Source of the DNA: a virus | Length of the DNA: 31,731 nucleotides | Direction: 5' to 3' (one strand) | IMG/VR virus record: IMGVR_UViG_3300025896_000118 | Span: 1-31,731 of that record | Part shown: positions 1 to 6,287 of the stretch, piece after piece | How the letters are laid out: every line of letters starts with the position of its first letter | Position numbering within the stretch: the stretch's first letter is position 1 | Translations under genes and position numbers: made by a program | The notes under the pieces: model-generated | The model's database searches: none | The model's input: only the letters and a program-made list of their open reading frames with translations | Told to the model about the DNA's origin: nothing

Positions 1-13
1 CAAAATGGTGCAA

Positions 14-454
14 CTAAAAAGGAATTTCTGACGAGTCGTCAGTAAAAACGCTCTCCATCGTCTCCCGCTCCTGCCGCCGTTCGCGTGGCTGTTCGCGGTC
101 TTGACGGCCGCTTGACTCCTCAGGCTTGCCGCCCAAGAACTGCATCACCTCGCCGATCACCTTTAGCTTGCTCCGCTTCTGGCCTTCCTTGTCCTGCCAA
201 GTGTCGAGCTGAAAACGGCCCTCGATATAAACCGGACGGCCCTTGGCGAGATACTGCCCCGCAAGCTCCGCAGTCTTACCCCATAGAGTCACGTCAACGA
301 AAGTCGTCTCCTCCTGCCGATCTCCGTTGTCGCCCTTAAAGGAGCGGTTGATTGCAAGGCTAAGGTCGCCAATAGCGGTTCCCTTGGTGGTGTACTTGAT
401 CTCAGGATCACGGGTGAGATTCCCGATTAGCATTACTTTGTTTAGGTTTGGCAT
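14..454 (-). CDS. ssb: Single-stranded DNA-binding protein (SSB)
   Basis: A 146-residue protein with the N-terminal OB-fold of bacterial-type SSB: LNKVMLIGNLTRDPE near residues 4-18, then a TTFVDVTLWGKTAE core and the GRPVYIEGRFQ strand. The C-terminal third is a charged, disordered linker (about 110-135) ending in the acidic tip DDSSEIPF, the conserved tail that recruits partner proteins. It coats single-stranded DNA during replication and recombination. It is the last complete gene of the leftward recombination cluster (RecT, nuclease, RusA, SSB), three bases after the RusA-type gene, so probably translationally coupled to it. Length and tail are normal for a phage SSB. Bases 1-13 beyond its stop hold nothing recognisable. 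Confidence 0.96.
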   Translation of the reverse strand: MPNLNKVMLIGNLTRDPEIKYTTKGTAIGDLSLAINRSFKGDNGDRQEETTFVDVTLWGKTAELAGQYLAKGRPVYIEGRFQLDTWQDKEGQKRSKLKVIGEVMQFLGGKPEESSGRQDREQPRERRQERETMESVFTDDSSEIPF

Positions 455-457
455 AAA

Positions 458-823
458 TTAGATTTCTTCTTGGATGGTCAATTCAACCCTCGGGTTCTTG
501 TCCCGCGTCACGATCACCGGACGCAAAGGCCAAAGGTCTTTGTCATTCTCAATCACACCCGCATCTTGTAGCCCATCGAACGCAGACTTCAGTGCGTCGA
601 TTAGGTTAGTTGGGTCCAGATGCCGCGCTGTCGGAAAGTAAGCCGTGACTTGCACGGTTGCCTTCTTCCATCGCGGACATTTCCCGCCGCAAGCCTTAAG
701 CGCCAGCATATGAGTCTGGAAGCGGTAGGACTTCACGGCGGATGATTTCTTGGCCCAGTGGACACGCGCATTGTTGCGGAGCGCCTGCGGAGGTAAGGGT
801 ATGGTCACGGTGATAGCATTCAT
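458..823 (-). CDS. rusA: RusA-family Holliday junction resolvase
   Basis: A 121-residue protein matching the RusA family, small dimeric endonucleases that cut four-way DNA junctions. The family's acidic metal-binding pattern is visible: D70, N73, D76 and D83 within LDPTNLIDALKSAFDGLQ, followed by DAGVIENDKD (88-97). The N-terminus has the usual 'TIPLPPQALRNN' strand and loop. It overlaps the preceding 26-residue gene by ATGA, which fixes the start. With the RecT-type protein, the nuclease and SSB it forms a recombination set; RusA would resolve joint molecules before packaging. The family assignment is firm. Activity is inferred from the conserved acidic residues. Confidence 0.93.
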   Translation of the reverse strand: MNAITVTIPLPPQALRNNARVHWAKKSSAVKSYRFQTHMLALKACGGKCPRWKKATVQVTAYFPTARHLDPTNLIDALKSAFDGLQDAGVIENDKDLWPLRPVIVTRDKNPRVELTIQEEI

Positions 824-900
824 TTAAATGCCTCCCCGATAAGCCAGAATGCGATAAATCCGACGAGTGTTCCGATAAGTGATAGTTCGATTGGTGTCAT
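820..900 (-). CDS. 26-residue single-membrane-span peptide
   Basis: A very small gene translating to MTPIELSLIGTLVGFIAF followed by WLIGEAFK. Residues 4-22 form one hydrophobic helix with an acidic start and a short amphipathic end, so an inner-membrane peptide is likely. Its start overlaps the stop of the 57-residue zinc-motif gene (ATGA, 897-900), and its stop overlaps the RusA-type start (ATGA, 820-823). This double coupling inside a tightly packed operon is the main evidence that it is real. A longer in-frame start at 1008 would run through the upstream gene in another frame and is less likely. Function unknown. Confidence 0.6.
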   Translation of the reverse strand: MTPIELSLIGTLVGFIAFWLIGEAFK

Positions 901-1070
901 GATGCTAATACCCTTGCTCTGTATTGTTCGTTTGAATTTTGGCGGTGTGCCTTTTTGCATTTGCTGCAACGTGTTAGTGTTGAGCCCTTGCCTTTTGGCT
1001 CGCCGCAATCAAAGCAGCCCTTAGCTTTGCGCTGCTCATAGTATCGACGTTGATATTCTCGTTGTTTCAT
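897..1070 (-). CDS. Small Cys4 zinc-ribbon-like protein (57 aa)
   Basis: A 57-residue basic protein starting MKQREYQRRYYEQRKAKG. It has two CxxC pairs, CFDC (19-22) and CSKC (35-38), with a GEPKGKG turn after the first, consistent with one zinc ribbon. The basic N-terminal helix and the Cys4 unit resemble the N-terminal parts of phage HNH enzymes, but no HNH motif follows. It could be a stand-alone nucleic-acid-binding domain or a remnant of a nuclease. Both ends overlap neighbours by ATGA (1067-1070 and 897-900), which supports the start, the stop and expression. No Shine-Dalgarno site is evident. Function unknown. Confidence 0.68.
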   Translation of the reverse strand: MKQREYQRRYYEQRKAKGCFDCGEPKGKGSTLTRCSKCKKAHRQNSNEQYRARVLAS

Positions 1071-1282
1071 TCGGCGACCCCCATTTCACATTGGCAATCT
1101 TCGAACTTCTCGCAGCAGCTCGTGCATTGGCATCTACAGTCCTGCAAATACTCGTCGCAGTGGCCGCAGACATTGACGTGGCCTTCGCCGTCGCAGTCCT
1201 CACGGCGGTATTGCCGCTCACGTTGCCGACCTGTGCCTTTGCACTCGCCGCAGACTTTGCGAAGGATGTCGGGAAAGGTCAT
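1067..1282 (-). CDS. Cysteine-rich DnaJ-zinc-finger-like small protein
   Basis: A 71-residue protein with ten cysteines. CGECKGTGRQRERQ near residues 11-24 and the later CDGEGHVNVCGHC resemble the CxxCxGxG zinc-binding repeats of DnaJ. The C-terminal half holds further Cys pairs in 'LQDCRCQCTSCCEKFEDCQC'. It probably binds one or two zinc ions and may mediate protein or nucleic-acid contacts. It overlaps the nuclease gene upstream (ATGA at 1279-1282) and the 57-residue zinc-motif gene downstream (1067-1070). There is no J domain, so it is not a co-chaperone in the ordinary sense. Partner and role are unknown. Confidence 0.75.
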   Translation of the reverse strand: MTFPDILRKVCGECKGTGRQRERQYRREDCDGEGHVNVCGHCDEYLQDCRCQCTSCCEKFEDCQCEMGVAE

Positions 1283-2424
1283 GGTAGCGCCTCCTCAATC
1301 TGTTGCGCGGTTTCCTTGCTCTCTGTCGCGCCCCGCAACACTTCTTTGATAGTCGCATCTAGAGCCTTACCTTTCGCTCCCGTGGCATCGCGTAAAAGCG
1401 TCTTGAGAGCGTCCTTGGTCACGGAGCAAGCTCCCGTGAAAACCTCAGCCTTAACGCCAAGCTCTTCGCACTTGGACCATACCTTGCCAACGTCGGTGAT
1501 CTTCTCGCGGATCTGGCCGGGCTTCATTCGGAAGCCTGGAATCTCGCTTTCCTCCACCCGCTTCCGCATCGCGCCCTCAATCGCTGCCGTATACCAGCCA
1601 ACCAACTTCAGACCGCGATACAGCGCCGCAAGCCTCTGCGGTGTCATCTCCATTGCCCGAGCAAACAGCGCGGCCCGTGCGGTGGCGTCGTCGGCAGGCA
1701 GGGTTAGGGCCATGTTTTCAACAGGCTCAAGCGCAACGCTGCGGAGAGCAGGGCAGACCGCTTTTGCCTTGCAGTAGTGGCACCAAGCGCCGGGGTTGAG
1801 GTCGTTAGGTGTCGCAAGCTTAACCCGCTCCAAAACGTCGAGCAGCCAAAAGCGAGACTGGTCGATTGCTTGCCTGTCATAATCCGCAACGCTCGCGGGG
1901 CCAGCCCAAGGTTGGACGATAGCCACACGCACCGAGTCCAAGCGCCAGACCCATGCGGCCATGACAGCCAAGCCGCGAAGCTGCAGGTTTTCTTCTGCGC
2001 TCGCAACTTCACCGCGCCCAGTCTTGTAGTCGAGAACGAGACCACGCTTGCCGTCGATCACGATCAGGTCAGCTTGGCCCGTAAAAACGAGATCCGCTCT
2101 GGTGTCGTCGGTCACAATAACCACGCCGCCGATGCGAGTTAAGCCAAGGCGGATCTCATTGTGCGGAGTGCCGGTCATGTTAGGGCTCCAATCAGCGATG
2201 ACATTCCACGCCTGATCATCGCACATTTCCGCTGTGTGCTCCTCGTCGGCAGATAATCCTGCCATGCTTTTAGTCTCCAGCGCCTTGTGGATGCGCGTTC
2301 CAGACTCTGCAACGTCACTGGATTCGTCAGGCATGTCTTTGCTTGCCAGCCAGCTTCCAGGGCAGTTGTGCAGCCGCTCAAGTGATGATGCGGAAGGGAG
2401 TCCGCGTCTAGGGTCGTTAGTCAT
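1279..2424 (-). CDS. PD-(D/E)XK nuclease, RecB/Cas4-like recombination exonuclease
   Basis: A 381-residue nuclease of the PD-(D/E)XK superfamily (DUF2800/Cas4-like phage exonucleases). The catalytic core is visible as FTGQADLIVIDG followed by LVLDYKTGRG, giving the D...D-x-K pattern, then the 'NLQLRGLAVMAAW' helix. A cysteine early in the protein (NCPGSW) and the later CHYC...CP group form a Cys4 set like the iron-sulfur clasp of Cas4/AddB nucleases. The start at 2424 is preferred over 2478 because AGGAGGTG stands just before it and it overlaps the upstream stop by ATGA. It would resect double-stranded ends to feed the RecT-type annealing protein encoded just upstream, as lambda Exo does for Beta. 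Confidence 0.86.
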   Translation of the reverse strand: MTNDPRRGLPSASSLERLHNCPGSWLASKDMPDESSDVAESGTRIHKALETKSMAGLSADEEHTAEMCDDQAWNVIADWSPNMTGTPHNEIRLGLTRIGGVVIVTDDTRADLVFTGQADLIVIDGKRGLVLDYKTGRGEVASAEENLQLRGLAVMAAWVWRLDSVRVAIVQPWAGPASVADYDRQAIDQSRFWLLDVLERVKLATPNDLNPGAWCHYCKAKAVCPALRSVALEPVENMALTLPADDATARAALFARAMEMTPQRLAALYRGLKLVGWYTAAIEGAMRKRVEESEIPGFRMKPGQIREKITDVGKVWSKCEELGVKAEVFTGACSVTKDALKTLLRDATGAKGKALDATIKEVLRGATESKETAQQIEEALP

Positions 2425-2696
2425 GGCAGCACCTCCTTTGCTCTGGCAATCAAAATAGAAGCTGCATGAAGGCCGCAATCACACGCACCATTGATATAGT
2501 GAATCAACGAGCAATCGTAAGCGTGCCCATTGTTAATGAGTCGCTGCAAAGCATCCCTCAATTCCCGCGCAAGTTCCCGCGCCTCGTCTCGCTCGCGTTC
2601 TAATTCGCTTGAAAACGAAGCAAGTGTCAATGCGTTTGCCTGATTAGTCTCTACCCAAGAGGCAGCATTTGTGTCCGGTGTTGGTCGGTCACTCAT
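2421..2696 (-). CDS. Hypothetical protein with coiled coil and Cys pair
   Basis: A 91-residue protein of unknown function. Residues about 27-52 are strongly helical and charged (LERERDEARELARELRDAL), typical of a coiled coil. They are followed by a short segment with Cys and His residues (AYDCSLIHY, ACDCGLHAA) that might bind a metal. GGAGGTG lies just upstream of the start, and the start overlaps the previous stop by ATGA (2693-2696). It sits between the RecT-type gene and its nuclease, so an accessory role in recombination is possible, but nothing in the sequence shows it. Confidence 0.8.
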   Translation of the reverse strand: MSDRPTPDTNAASWVETNQANALTLASFSSELERERDEARELARELRDALQRLINNGHAYDCSLIHYINGACDCGLHAASILIARAKEVLP

Positions 2697-2995
2697 TTTA
2701 CACCTCCCTTCACCTTTTGGATTGCCATCTGCACCGCCGCTTTGTTCGGCAAATTGTCGATGCTAGGTGGATGCTCCTGCTGGAATTTGCCAGCCACCGC
2801 ACCGATACCGAAGTCAGCGCGACCATGTTTGCAATAAACGGCGAACCGGCGTTGAAGCAGCTTCTTGTCTGCGGCGGTTAAGTCGTTGAAGTGCGGCACT
2901 TCGCGGTCAAGTAGTTCGCGCACGGCTTTAAGGTTGAGTTTGATGGCAAGTCCGAAGCCAGTGCCTGCGTCTCGATGGTAAATTGTGTCAGTCAC
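2693..2995 (-). CDS. Hypothetical protein downstream of recT-like gene
   Basis: A 100-residue soluble protein beginning MTDTIYHRDAGTGFG with a GTG start. The start is supported by GGGAGGTG five bases upstream and by a GTGA overlap with the stop of the RecT-type gene (2992-2995). The middle is helical and basic (LTAADKKLLQRRFAVYCKHG); the C-terminus is another helix (KAAVQMAIQKVKGGVK). No known domain was recognised. The strong ribosome binding site suggests it is made in quantity together with the annealing protein. Confidence 0.82.
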   Translation of the reverse strand: MTDTIYHRDAGTGFGLAIKLNLKAVRELLDREVPHFNDLTAADKKLLQRRFAVYCKHGRADFGIGAVAGKFQQEHPPSIDNLPNKAAVQMAIQKVKGGVK

Positions 2996-3906
2996 TGGGC
3001 ACCTCCCTTCTTAATGCCTGCCACAATCGCTCCCCACGCGCTCACGATGTCAGCCAGCGCGTCGGGCGCTTGCTCTTCCATCGGCGCTTCAAGGTCCACA
3101 AAAAAGCCGCCAGCAGCCGCCTCTTGCCCGACTTGCTCCCAGGTCAGGCCAGACTCATTTAGGCGAGCGGTCAGGATCTCCAAATGAGTCGGCGCGTCGG
3201 CGGTCAGCGTCAGCGCTTCGGGTTCCTTCGTCGGAAAAAGCGGCACCTTCGCGGGAGTGACTTCGCGCTCTGGAGCGGTATCAATCGCCTCCTCTGCGGT
3301 CATCATACCCAACGTGATGTCGGGCGCGTAGAGCCTAGCAAAGAAAGCCGCAGCACGGTAGCGAATCATCAATTCACGCATGTCGGTTTGCCACTTGCTG
3401 CCAGCCTTCCCAACCCAGCCCTCAGAGATTGCCATGTCATAAGACACTGGCGGGCCTTCGATCACATTGCCGCTCGCCTTGTCCTTCGTGTAAGCAACGC
3501 AGGTCGTCGGCGTGTAGGTGTATTTAATCTCCCTGGACACCTTCTTTTGGTTCTCCCAAACTTCGAACGTGACAGCTTTGGTTGTCTCCTTGCCCGTCTC
3601 AGTCATGCGGAATTGCAGTGGCTCGAAGCGACCACTGGCGTTAACCATCGCAATCAGGAAAGTGGCGCGGAAGCTTGGTCGTCCGTGGATGATGTCGATG
3701 TTTTGCAACACCATGAACGGGTCAGCGCCAAGGCGTTTGGCGATGTTGATGCCAATGGCACAGTTGGCCATGTTAGCTTGGAACTCTTTCGGGACGAGCG
3801 TCGATGTCGAAAACATCTTGGCTTGGCGTTGCAGCATTTCGAAGGCGGCGTTCTCTCGCTGGATTTTGATGTCGGTGATTTCGGGTGTGGATAGTTCGGT
3901 TGTCAT
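2992..3906 (-). CDS. RecT-family single-strand DNA annealing protein
   Basis: A 304-residue protein resembling the RecT/RedB recombinases. The N-terminal half has typical family patterns, 'ANCAIGINIAKRLGADPF' and 'IIHGRPSFRATFLIAMVN', followed by beta strands and the 'WQTDMRELMIRYRAAAFF' helix. The C-terminus is acidic and variable. It would anneal complementary strands exposed by the nearby PD-(D/E)XK nuclease and by SSB-coated DNA. The start has no Shine-Dalgarno site; AAACAAACGCAAC precedes the ATG. Annotation as RecT family rests on motif resemblance, not on an alignment. Confidence 0.85.
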   Translation of the reverse strand: MTTELSTPEITDIKIQRENAAFEMLQRQAKMFSTSTLVPKEFQANMANCAIGINIAKRLGADPFMVLQNIDIIHGRPSFRATFLIAMVNASGRFEPLQFRMTETGKETTKAVTFEVWENQKKVSREIKYTYTPTTCVAYTKDKASGNVIEGPPVSYDMAISEGWVGKAGSKWQTDMRELMIRYRAAAFFARLYAPDITLGMMTAEEAIDTAPEREVTPAKVPLFPTKEPEALTLTADAPTHLEILTARLNESGLTWEQVGQEAAAGGFFVDLEAPMEEQAPDALADIVSAWGAIVAGIKKGGAQ

Positions 3907-3932
3907 GTTGCGTTTGTTTTAGGGTTAGTGTT

Positions 3933-4706
3933 TTATTTCCAAGATGCAGCTCTTAAAATTTTCAGTTCTCGACCTTGATTATTAGCCATGCACGCAGCGA
4001 CAATGTATGGATATTGAACCGTCCCCTTTTGAGTCGATGACGATAAAAAATTACGCAATGCTTGAGCTGGCTGGCAATCTGTAGTGAGCTTAAAAAGCTC
4101 AGCATACATTTCACAAGCCTCTTCTCCGTATCTGTGATGATAATCAACAAAAGCCAATCCAACGACCGCCGTGCCGATTATTCTTGCTGGCTTGTGAATT
4201 TCAGAAATAGCTATGTAAGAATTAGCCATTTTATGAAAAATTTCCAAAGCCTCTTCTGGGCTTGCTTTGGCCTTATTTGTCATTTGCCTTTTCATCGATA
4301 CTAACGCAGCAATAAACTTATTTTGGTTGAGGTTTTCCACAAACGATACTCGATCACCCAAAGTTCTGCTGATTCCAGTGTCCATATACCTGATCACGTC
4401 TGGACTCACGCCAAGCCTGACCGACGCCCAAACTGACTGGTTAGCAATTGCTATTCCGGCCATGCGATGCTGCCCGTCGATTAGCCTTCCATCGCTAGAA
4501 AAGCAAATTGGCTGCGGGTGATTTTCAATCCATTCCCCATTCTTGATTTGTTGAGCGATATATTTTGCTCCCGCCTGCCTTCTAAATCGGTTTCCTTCGT
4601 TGTGCTCGGATAATACTCTCTCGGCATCCAAGGGTGTAATTTTGACCACCGCTTGAGATGGAATGCTCCAGTCGAGTGCGAATATGCTTTTTGATTCTCT
4701 TTTCAT
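3933..4706 (-). CDS. ParB/sulfiredoxin-fold (DGQHR-type) protein
   Basis: A 257-residue protein with the ParB/Srx N-terminal fold as found in DGQHR-type phage proteins: 'QQIKNGEWIENHPQPI' leads into SSDGRLIDGQHRMAGI, with the DGQHR motif at about 77-81, then an ASVRLGVS strand and YMDTGISRTLGDR. The second half is helical and unrecognised. Family members include nucleotide-binding ParB-like proteins and nucleases, so a DNA-related role is possible. The start at 4706 was chosen over an in-frame ATG at 4778 because the extra 24 residues look like leader sequence and GAACGAT lies shortly upstream. The gene looks clearly richer in A+T than its neighbours, which suggests separate acquisition. Confidence 0.72.
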   Translation of the reverse strand: MKRESKSIFALDWSIPSQAVVKITPLDAERVLSEHNEGNRFRRQAGAKYIAQQIKNGEWIENHPQPICFSSDGRLIDGQHRMAGIAIANQSVWASVRLGVSPDVIRYMDTGISRTLGDRVSFVENLNQNKFIAALVSMKRQMTNKAKASPEEALEIFHKMANSYIAISEIHKPARIIGTAVVGLAFVDYHHRYGEEACEMYAELFKLTTDCQPAQALRNFLSSSTQKGTVQYPYIVAACMANNQGRELKILRAASWK

Positions 4707-4793
4707 ATGTTTATCGTTCTTGTTTTGTCTTAGGTTTGCCGTCTTTCCGGCCGTCAACTGAGATTGAGCCCTTAACACTGGACTCGAAAGGGT

Positions 4794-4931
4794 TTAGAGA
4801 GGGTCAAGGTAAGTGCCGTAGATGCGCCCATTCTCGCGCACAGCGAGCTTGTAGCGGCGTTGAATGTCACGACGGCGGCGGATGGATGCGATGGCCCAAT
4901 ATGGCAGGAGGGAGTAGATGAGGGATTTCAT
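4794..4931 (-). CDS. 45-residue basic protein with hydrophobic N-terminus
   Basis: A short reading frame encoding a peptide that starts MKSLIYSLLPYWAIASI, a hydrophobic segment. A strongly basic stretch (RRRRDIQRRYK) follows, then a short tail. It could be a membrane-anchored basic peptide. It lies between the 66-residue gene upstream (gap 15 bases) and the ParB-fold gene. No Shine-Dalgarno site is present and there is no overlap with a neighbour, so support is weaker than for the other small genes here. Confidence 0.5.
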   Translation of the reverse strand: MKSLIYSLLPYWAIASIRRRRDIQRRYKLAVRENGRIYGTYLDPL

Positions 4932-4946
4932 TGGTGTTGTTTTGGT

Positions 4947-5147
4947 TTATGCCCGTTGATCGAGGCAAATTGTAGCGATAGGTCCGCCGTGCGTGATGCG
5001 GTAGCCTTGTTGCACTTCGGAGACTTCCAGCACTGCGGAGTCACCGGCATTCGGGACTCGGACCCAGGCGACGACATCGGAGTCAAGGCCGTTGGGCAGG
5101 TTGTCACTAAGCTCGACAAGTTGGCGGATGAGTGCGTCGATGCTCAT
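4947..5147 (-). CDS. Hypothetical 66-residue protein
   Basis: Starts MSIDALIRQLVELSDNLPNG, an N-terminal helix followed by predicted beta strands (VVAWVRVPNAG, AVLEVSEVQQGYRI). The start is well supported: AAGGAGG lies upstream and the ATG overlaps the preceding stop by ATGA (5144-5147). No family was recognised. Part of the small-gene run that opens the early leftward cluster. Confidence 0.74.
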   Translation of the reverse strand: MSIDALIRQLVELSDNLPNGLDSDVVAWVRVPNAGDSAVLEVSEVQQGYRITHGGPIATICLDQRA

Positions 5148-5467
5148 AGGTTCGCCTCCTTTTCGATTTCAATCACCGCCTCGAGGCGCCAAGCGTTAAG
5201 CTTGCCAAGAATCTCATCCGCCTTGGATTTAATACCTTCAAGCGTTAGGACGGCAGCGTGAGCTTGACCCGCTGCCACCACCAAATCTTGAGCTGGATAA
5301 ACCATGTTGTTCGTTGTTTCAATGGCGCGTCGGATAAAGCGAATAGACTCGCCCAGCTTCTCTGCCAAGGGCAGGCATTCATATCGCGCTTCAAGAAGCA
5401 AGTCGTTGGATAGGTAATTCAGATCGTTCATTTTGAATTTAGGATTGTGTGTATTGCGCCAAGTCAT
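5144..5467 (-). CDS. Hypothetical helical protein (107 aa)
   Basis: An all-helical 107-residue protein of unknown function, with ARYECLPLAEKLGESIRFI and 'QAHAAVLTLEGIKSKADE' segments that look like two or three long helices. The start at 5467 is preferred because it overlaps the stop of the 57-residue gene by ATGA (5464-5467); an internal start at MNDLNYL, 12 codons later, is the alternative. Its 3' end overlaps the next gene by ATGA. It may be a small regulatory or structural factor of the early operon. Confidence 0.74.
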   Translation of the reverse strand: MTWRNTHNPKFKMNDLNYLSNDLLLEARYECLPLAEKLGESIRFIRRAIETTNNMVYPAQDLVVAAGQAHAAVLTLEGIKSKADEILGKLNAWRLEAVIEIEKEANL

Positions 5468-5637
5468 GCCCTAAACGTCGCGGCCCTCCATGCCTTGTAG
5501 TCGGATTTGGCCCAGGATGCGACGAGCGCGACGTGGTCAGTTCTGCGTTGACCGTGAAAGCCAGCCCAGAAGCAGGCGCGATCAAGCCATGTGGTCCAGC
5601 GAATAAGCAGGGTTGAAGCGGAGGTAAGCGGCATCAT
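5464..5637 (-). CDS. 57-residue Trp-rich hypothetical protein
   Basis: A small gene starting MMPLTSASTLLIRWTTW and containing five tryptophans (one each in IRWTTW, TTWLDR, CFWAGF, ASWAKS and KAWRAA). The C-terminal half (VALVASWAKSDYKAWR) is amphipathic and helical. The stop overlaps the downstream start by ATGA (5464-5467). The start is preceded by GAACGATT directly against the ATG, a motif also seen at two other starts in this window. Function unknown. The overlap and shared start motif are the evidence for expression. Confidence 0.62.
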   Translation of the reverse strand: MMPLTSASTLLIRWTTWLDRACFWAGFHGQRRTDHVALVASWAKSDYKAWRAATFRA

Positions 5638-5686
5638 AATCGTTCGATCTGTATTTGGTATTATCGGTGTTGGATGTAGTTATGGA

Positions 5687-5845
5687 TTATGGCTTCTTGC
5701 GGTTAAGCGACTTTTCCAAGACGCGCTCGACGAAGTCCTGGAGCTTGTAACCATTGCGGCAAGCGTGGATCTTGAGCCGCCTGTGAAGGTCGGCGGTGAC
5801 TTTGAGCGAGGCGGTTGGAAGTGGAGCTGGAGGAGTGGTAGTCAT
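5687..5845 (-). CDS. Ribbon-helix-helix (Arc/MetJ-type) DNA-binding protein
   Basis: A 52-residue protein whose core reads as a ribbon-helix-helix domain: the strand SLKVTADLHRRLKIHA (13-28), a turn at CRNGYK, and the second helix LQDFVERVLEKSLNR. Such proteins dimerise and bind DNA operators through the paired strands. It starts nine bases after the stop of the 86-residue gene. It is the most plausible transcriptional regulator in the window and lies 270 bases from a palindrome in the control region upstream of the same cluster, so autoregulation there is a reasonable inference. A C-terminal antitoxin domain is absent, and no toxin gene is adjacent. Confidence 0.78.
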   Translation of the reverse strand: MTTTPPAPLPTASLKVTADLHRRLKIHACRNGYKLQDFVERVLEKSLNRKKP

Positions 5846-5854
5846 GGCGGTAAA

Positions 5855-6115
5855 TTATCCGAGATTCTCAAGACCAGCGCCCGCTTCCACCAATTCATCA
5901 CAAAGCTCAATCATCGCGGCGTTGCCGGGAGTTGCGATTTTGCAGCCGATGTATTCGACGTCATTGCAGAATTGCTCATAGTTTGCGGATGTGATAGGGC
6001 CGTTTTCGCTGACCCATGATTGCATCTCCTCGGTGTCTACAGGGTAGCAGACTTGGCCATCGTTGATGACGGTGATTTGAGCGGCGGCGGCGAGGATTTC
6101 GGTTTTGGTATTCAT
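5855..6115 (-). CDS. Hypothetical 86-residue acidic protein, first gene of early cluster
   Basis: First gene downstream of the control region at 6.12-6.20 kb. The protein begins MNTKTEILAAAAQITVI and is acidic, mixed alpha/beta, with VCYPVDTEEMQSW and 'NYEQFCNDVEYIGCKIA' in the middle. No known family was recognised. No Shine-Dalgarno site; GAACGAT abuts the ATG. Its position as the first gene suggests early expression, a place where phages often carry host-takeover or anti-defence proteins, but that is position-based inference only. Confidence 0.72.
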   Translation of the reverse strand: MNTKTEILAAAAQITVINDGQVCYPVDTEEMQSWVSENGPITSANYEQFCNDVEYIGCKIATPGNAAMIELCDELVEAGAGLENLG

Positions 6116-6120
6116 ATCGT

Positions 6121-6153
6121 TCGTGTGGTTAACGAGATGATTAAATCACACGA
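6121..6153. promoter_or_regulatory. Palindromic operator candidate
   Basis: A perfect 7-bp inverted repeat, TCGTGTG (6121-6127) and CACACGA (6147-6153), extended imperfectly by GTTAA and TTAAAT inside each arm. It lies 6-38 bases upstream of the first gene of the early cluster and downstream of a promoter candidate, the position expected for a repressor site. The ribbon-helix-helix protein encoded at 5687-5845 is the obvious candidate ligand. Binding is inferred from symmetry only. Confidence 0.45.
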
Positions 6154-6173
6154 TTCGACCCCTGTCTAGCAAA

Positions 6174-6202
6174 ATTCTACTTTTCTACAAAATTCCACTC
6201 CA
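6174..6202 (-). promoter_or_regulatory. Weak sigma70-like promoter candidate for the early cluster, with direct repeats
   Basis: On the minus strand, TGGAGT (6202-6197) is separated by 17 bases from TAGAAT (6179-6174), a 3/6 and a 5/6 match to the -35 and -10 consensus. The region also holds two near-identical direct repeats (plus strand TCTACAAAATTC at 6184-6195 and TCTAGCAAAATTC at 6165-6177), about one and three-quarter helical turns apart. The repeats could be activator or repressor half-sites, or may simply reflect the A/T-rich promoter. Confidence 0.35.
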
Positions 6203-6208
6203 GCCCTG

Positions 6209-6283
6209 ATAAACAAAGGGCGTCACCAGCAAGCCACCACAGGGAAACAACAACGAAAACCCTTTAAACTTGCCAGTGACGCC
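6209..6283 (-). terminator. Long hairpin with U-rich tail after the endolysin gene
   Basis: Starting five bases after the endolysin stop, the minus-strand transcript can form a 15-bp stem: GGCGTCACTGGCAAG (6283-6269) with CTTGCTGGTGACGCC (6233-6219), all paired with two G-U wobbles. It is followed by CTTTGTTTAT. The 35-base loop is longer than usual and may contain a small inner GGG/CCC stem. It would end the late transcript and insulate the early cluster. A processing site or operator is also possible because of the long loop. Confidence 0.55.
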
Positions 6284-6287
6284 ACAT

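Noticed and set aside
3184-3894. Plus-strand open frame opposite the RecT-like gene (236 codons)
   Set aside because: Arg/His/Leu-rich antisense translation without any recognisable domain; the minus-strand gene is well supported.
6209-6283. Inverted repeat considered as a phage attachment site or origin
   Set aside because: There is no integrase or replication initiator nearby, and position, strand and U-rich tail fit a transcript hairpin better.
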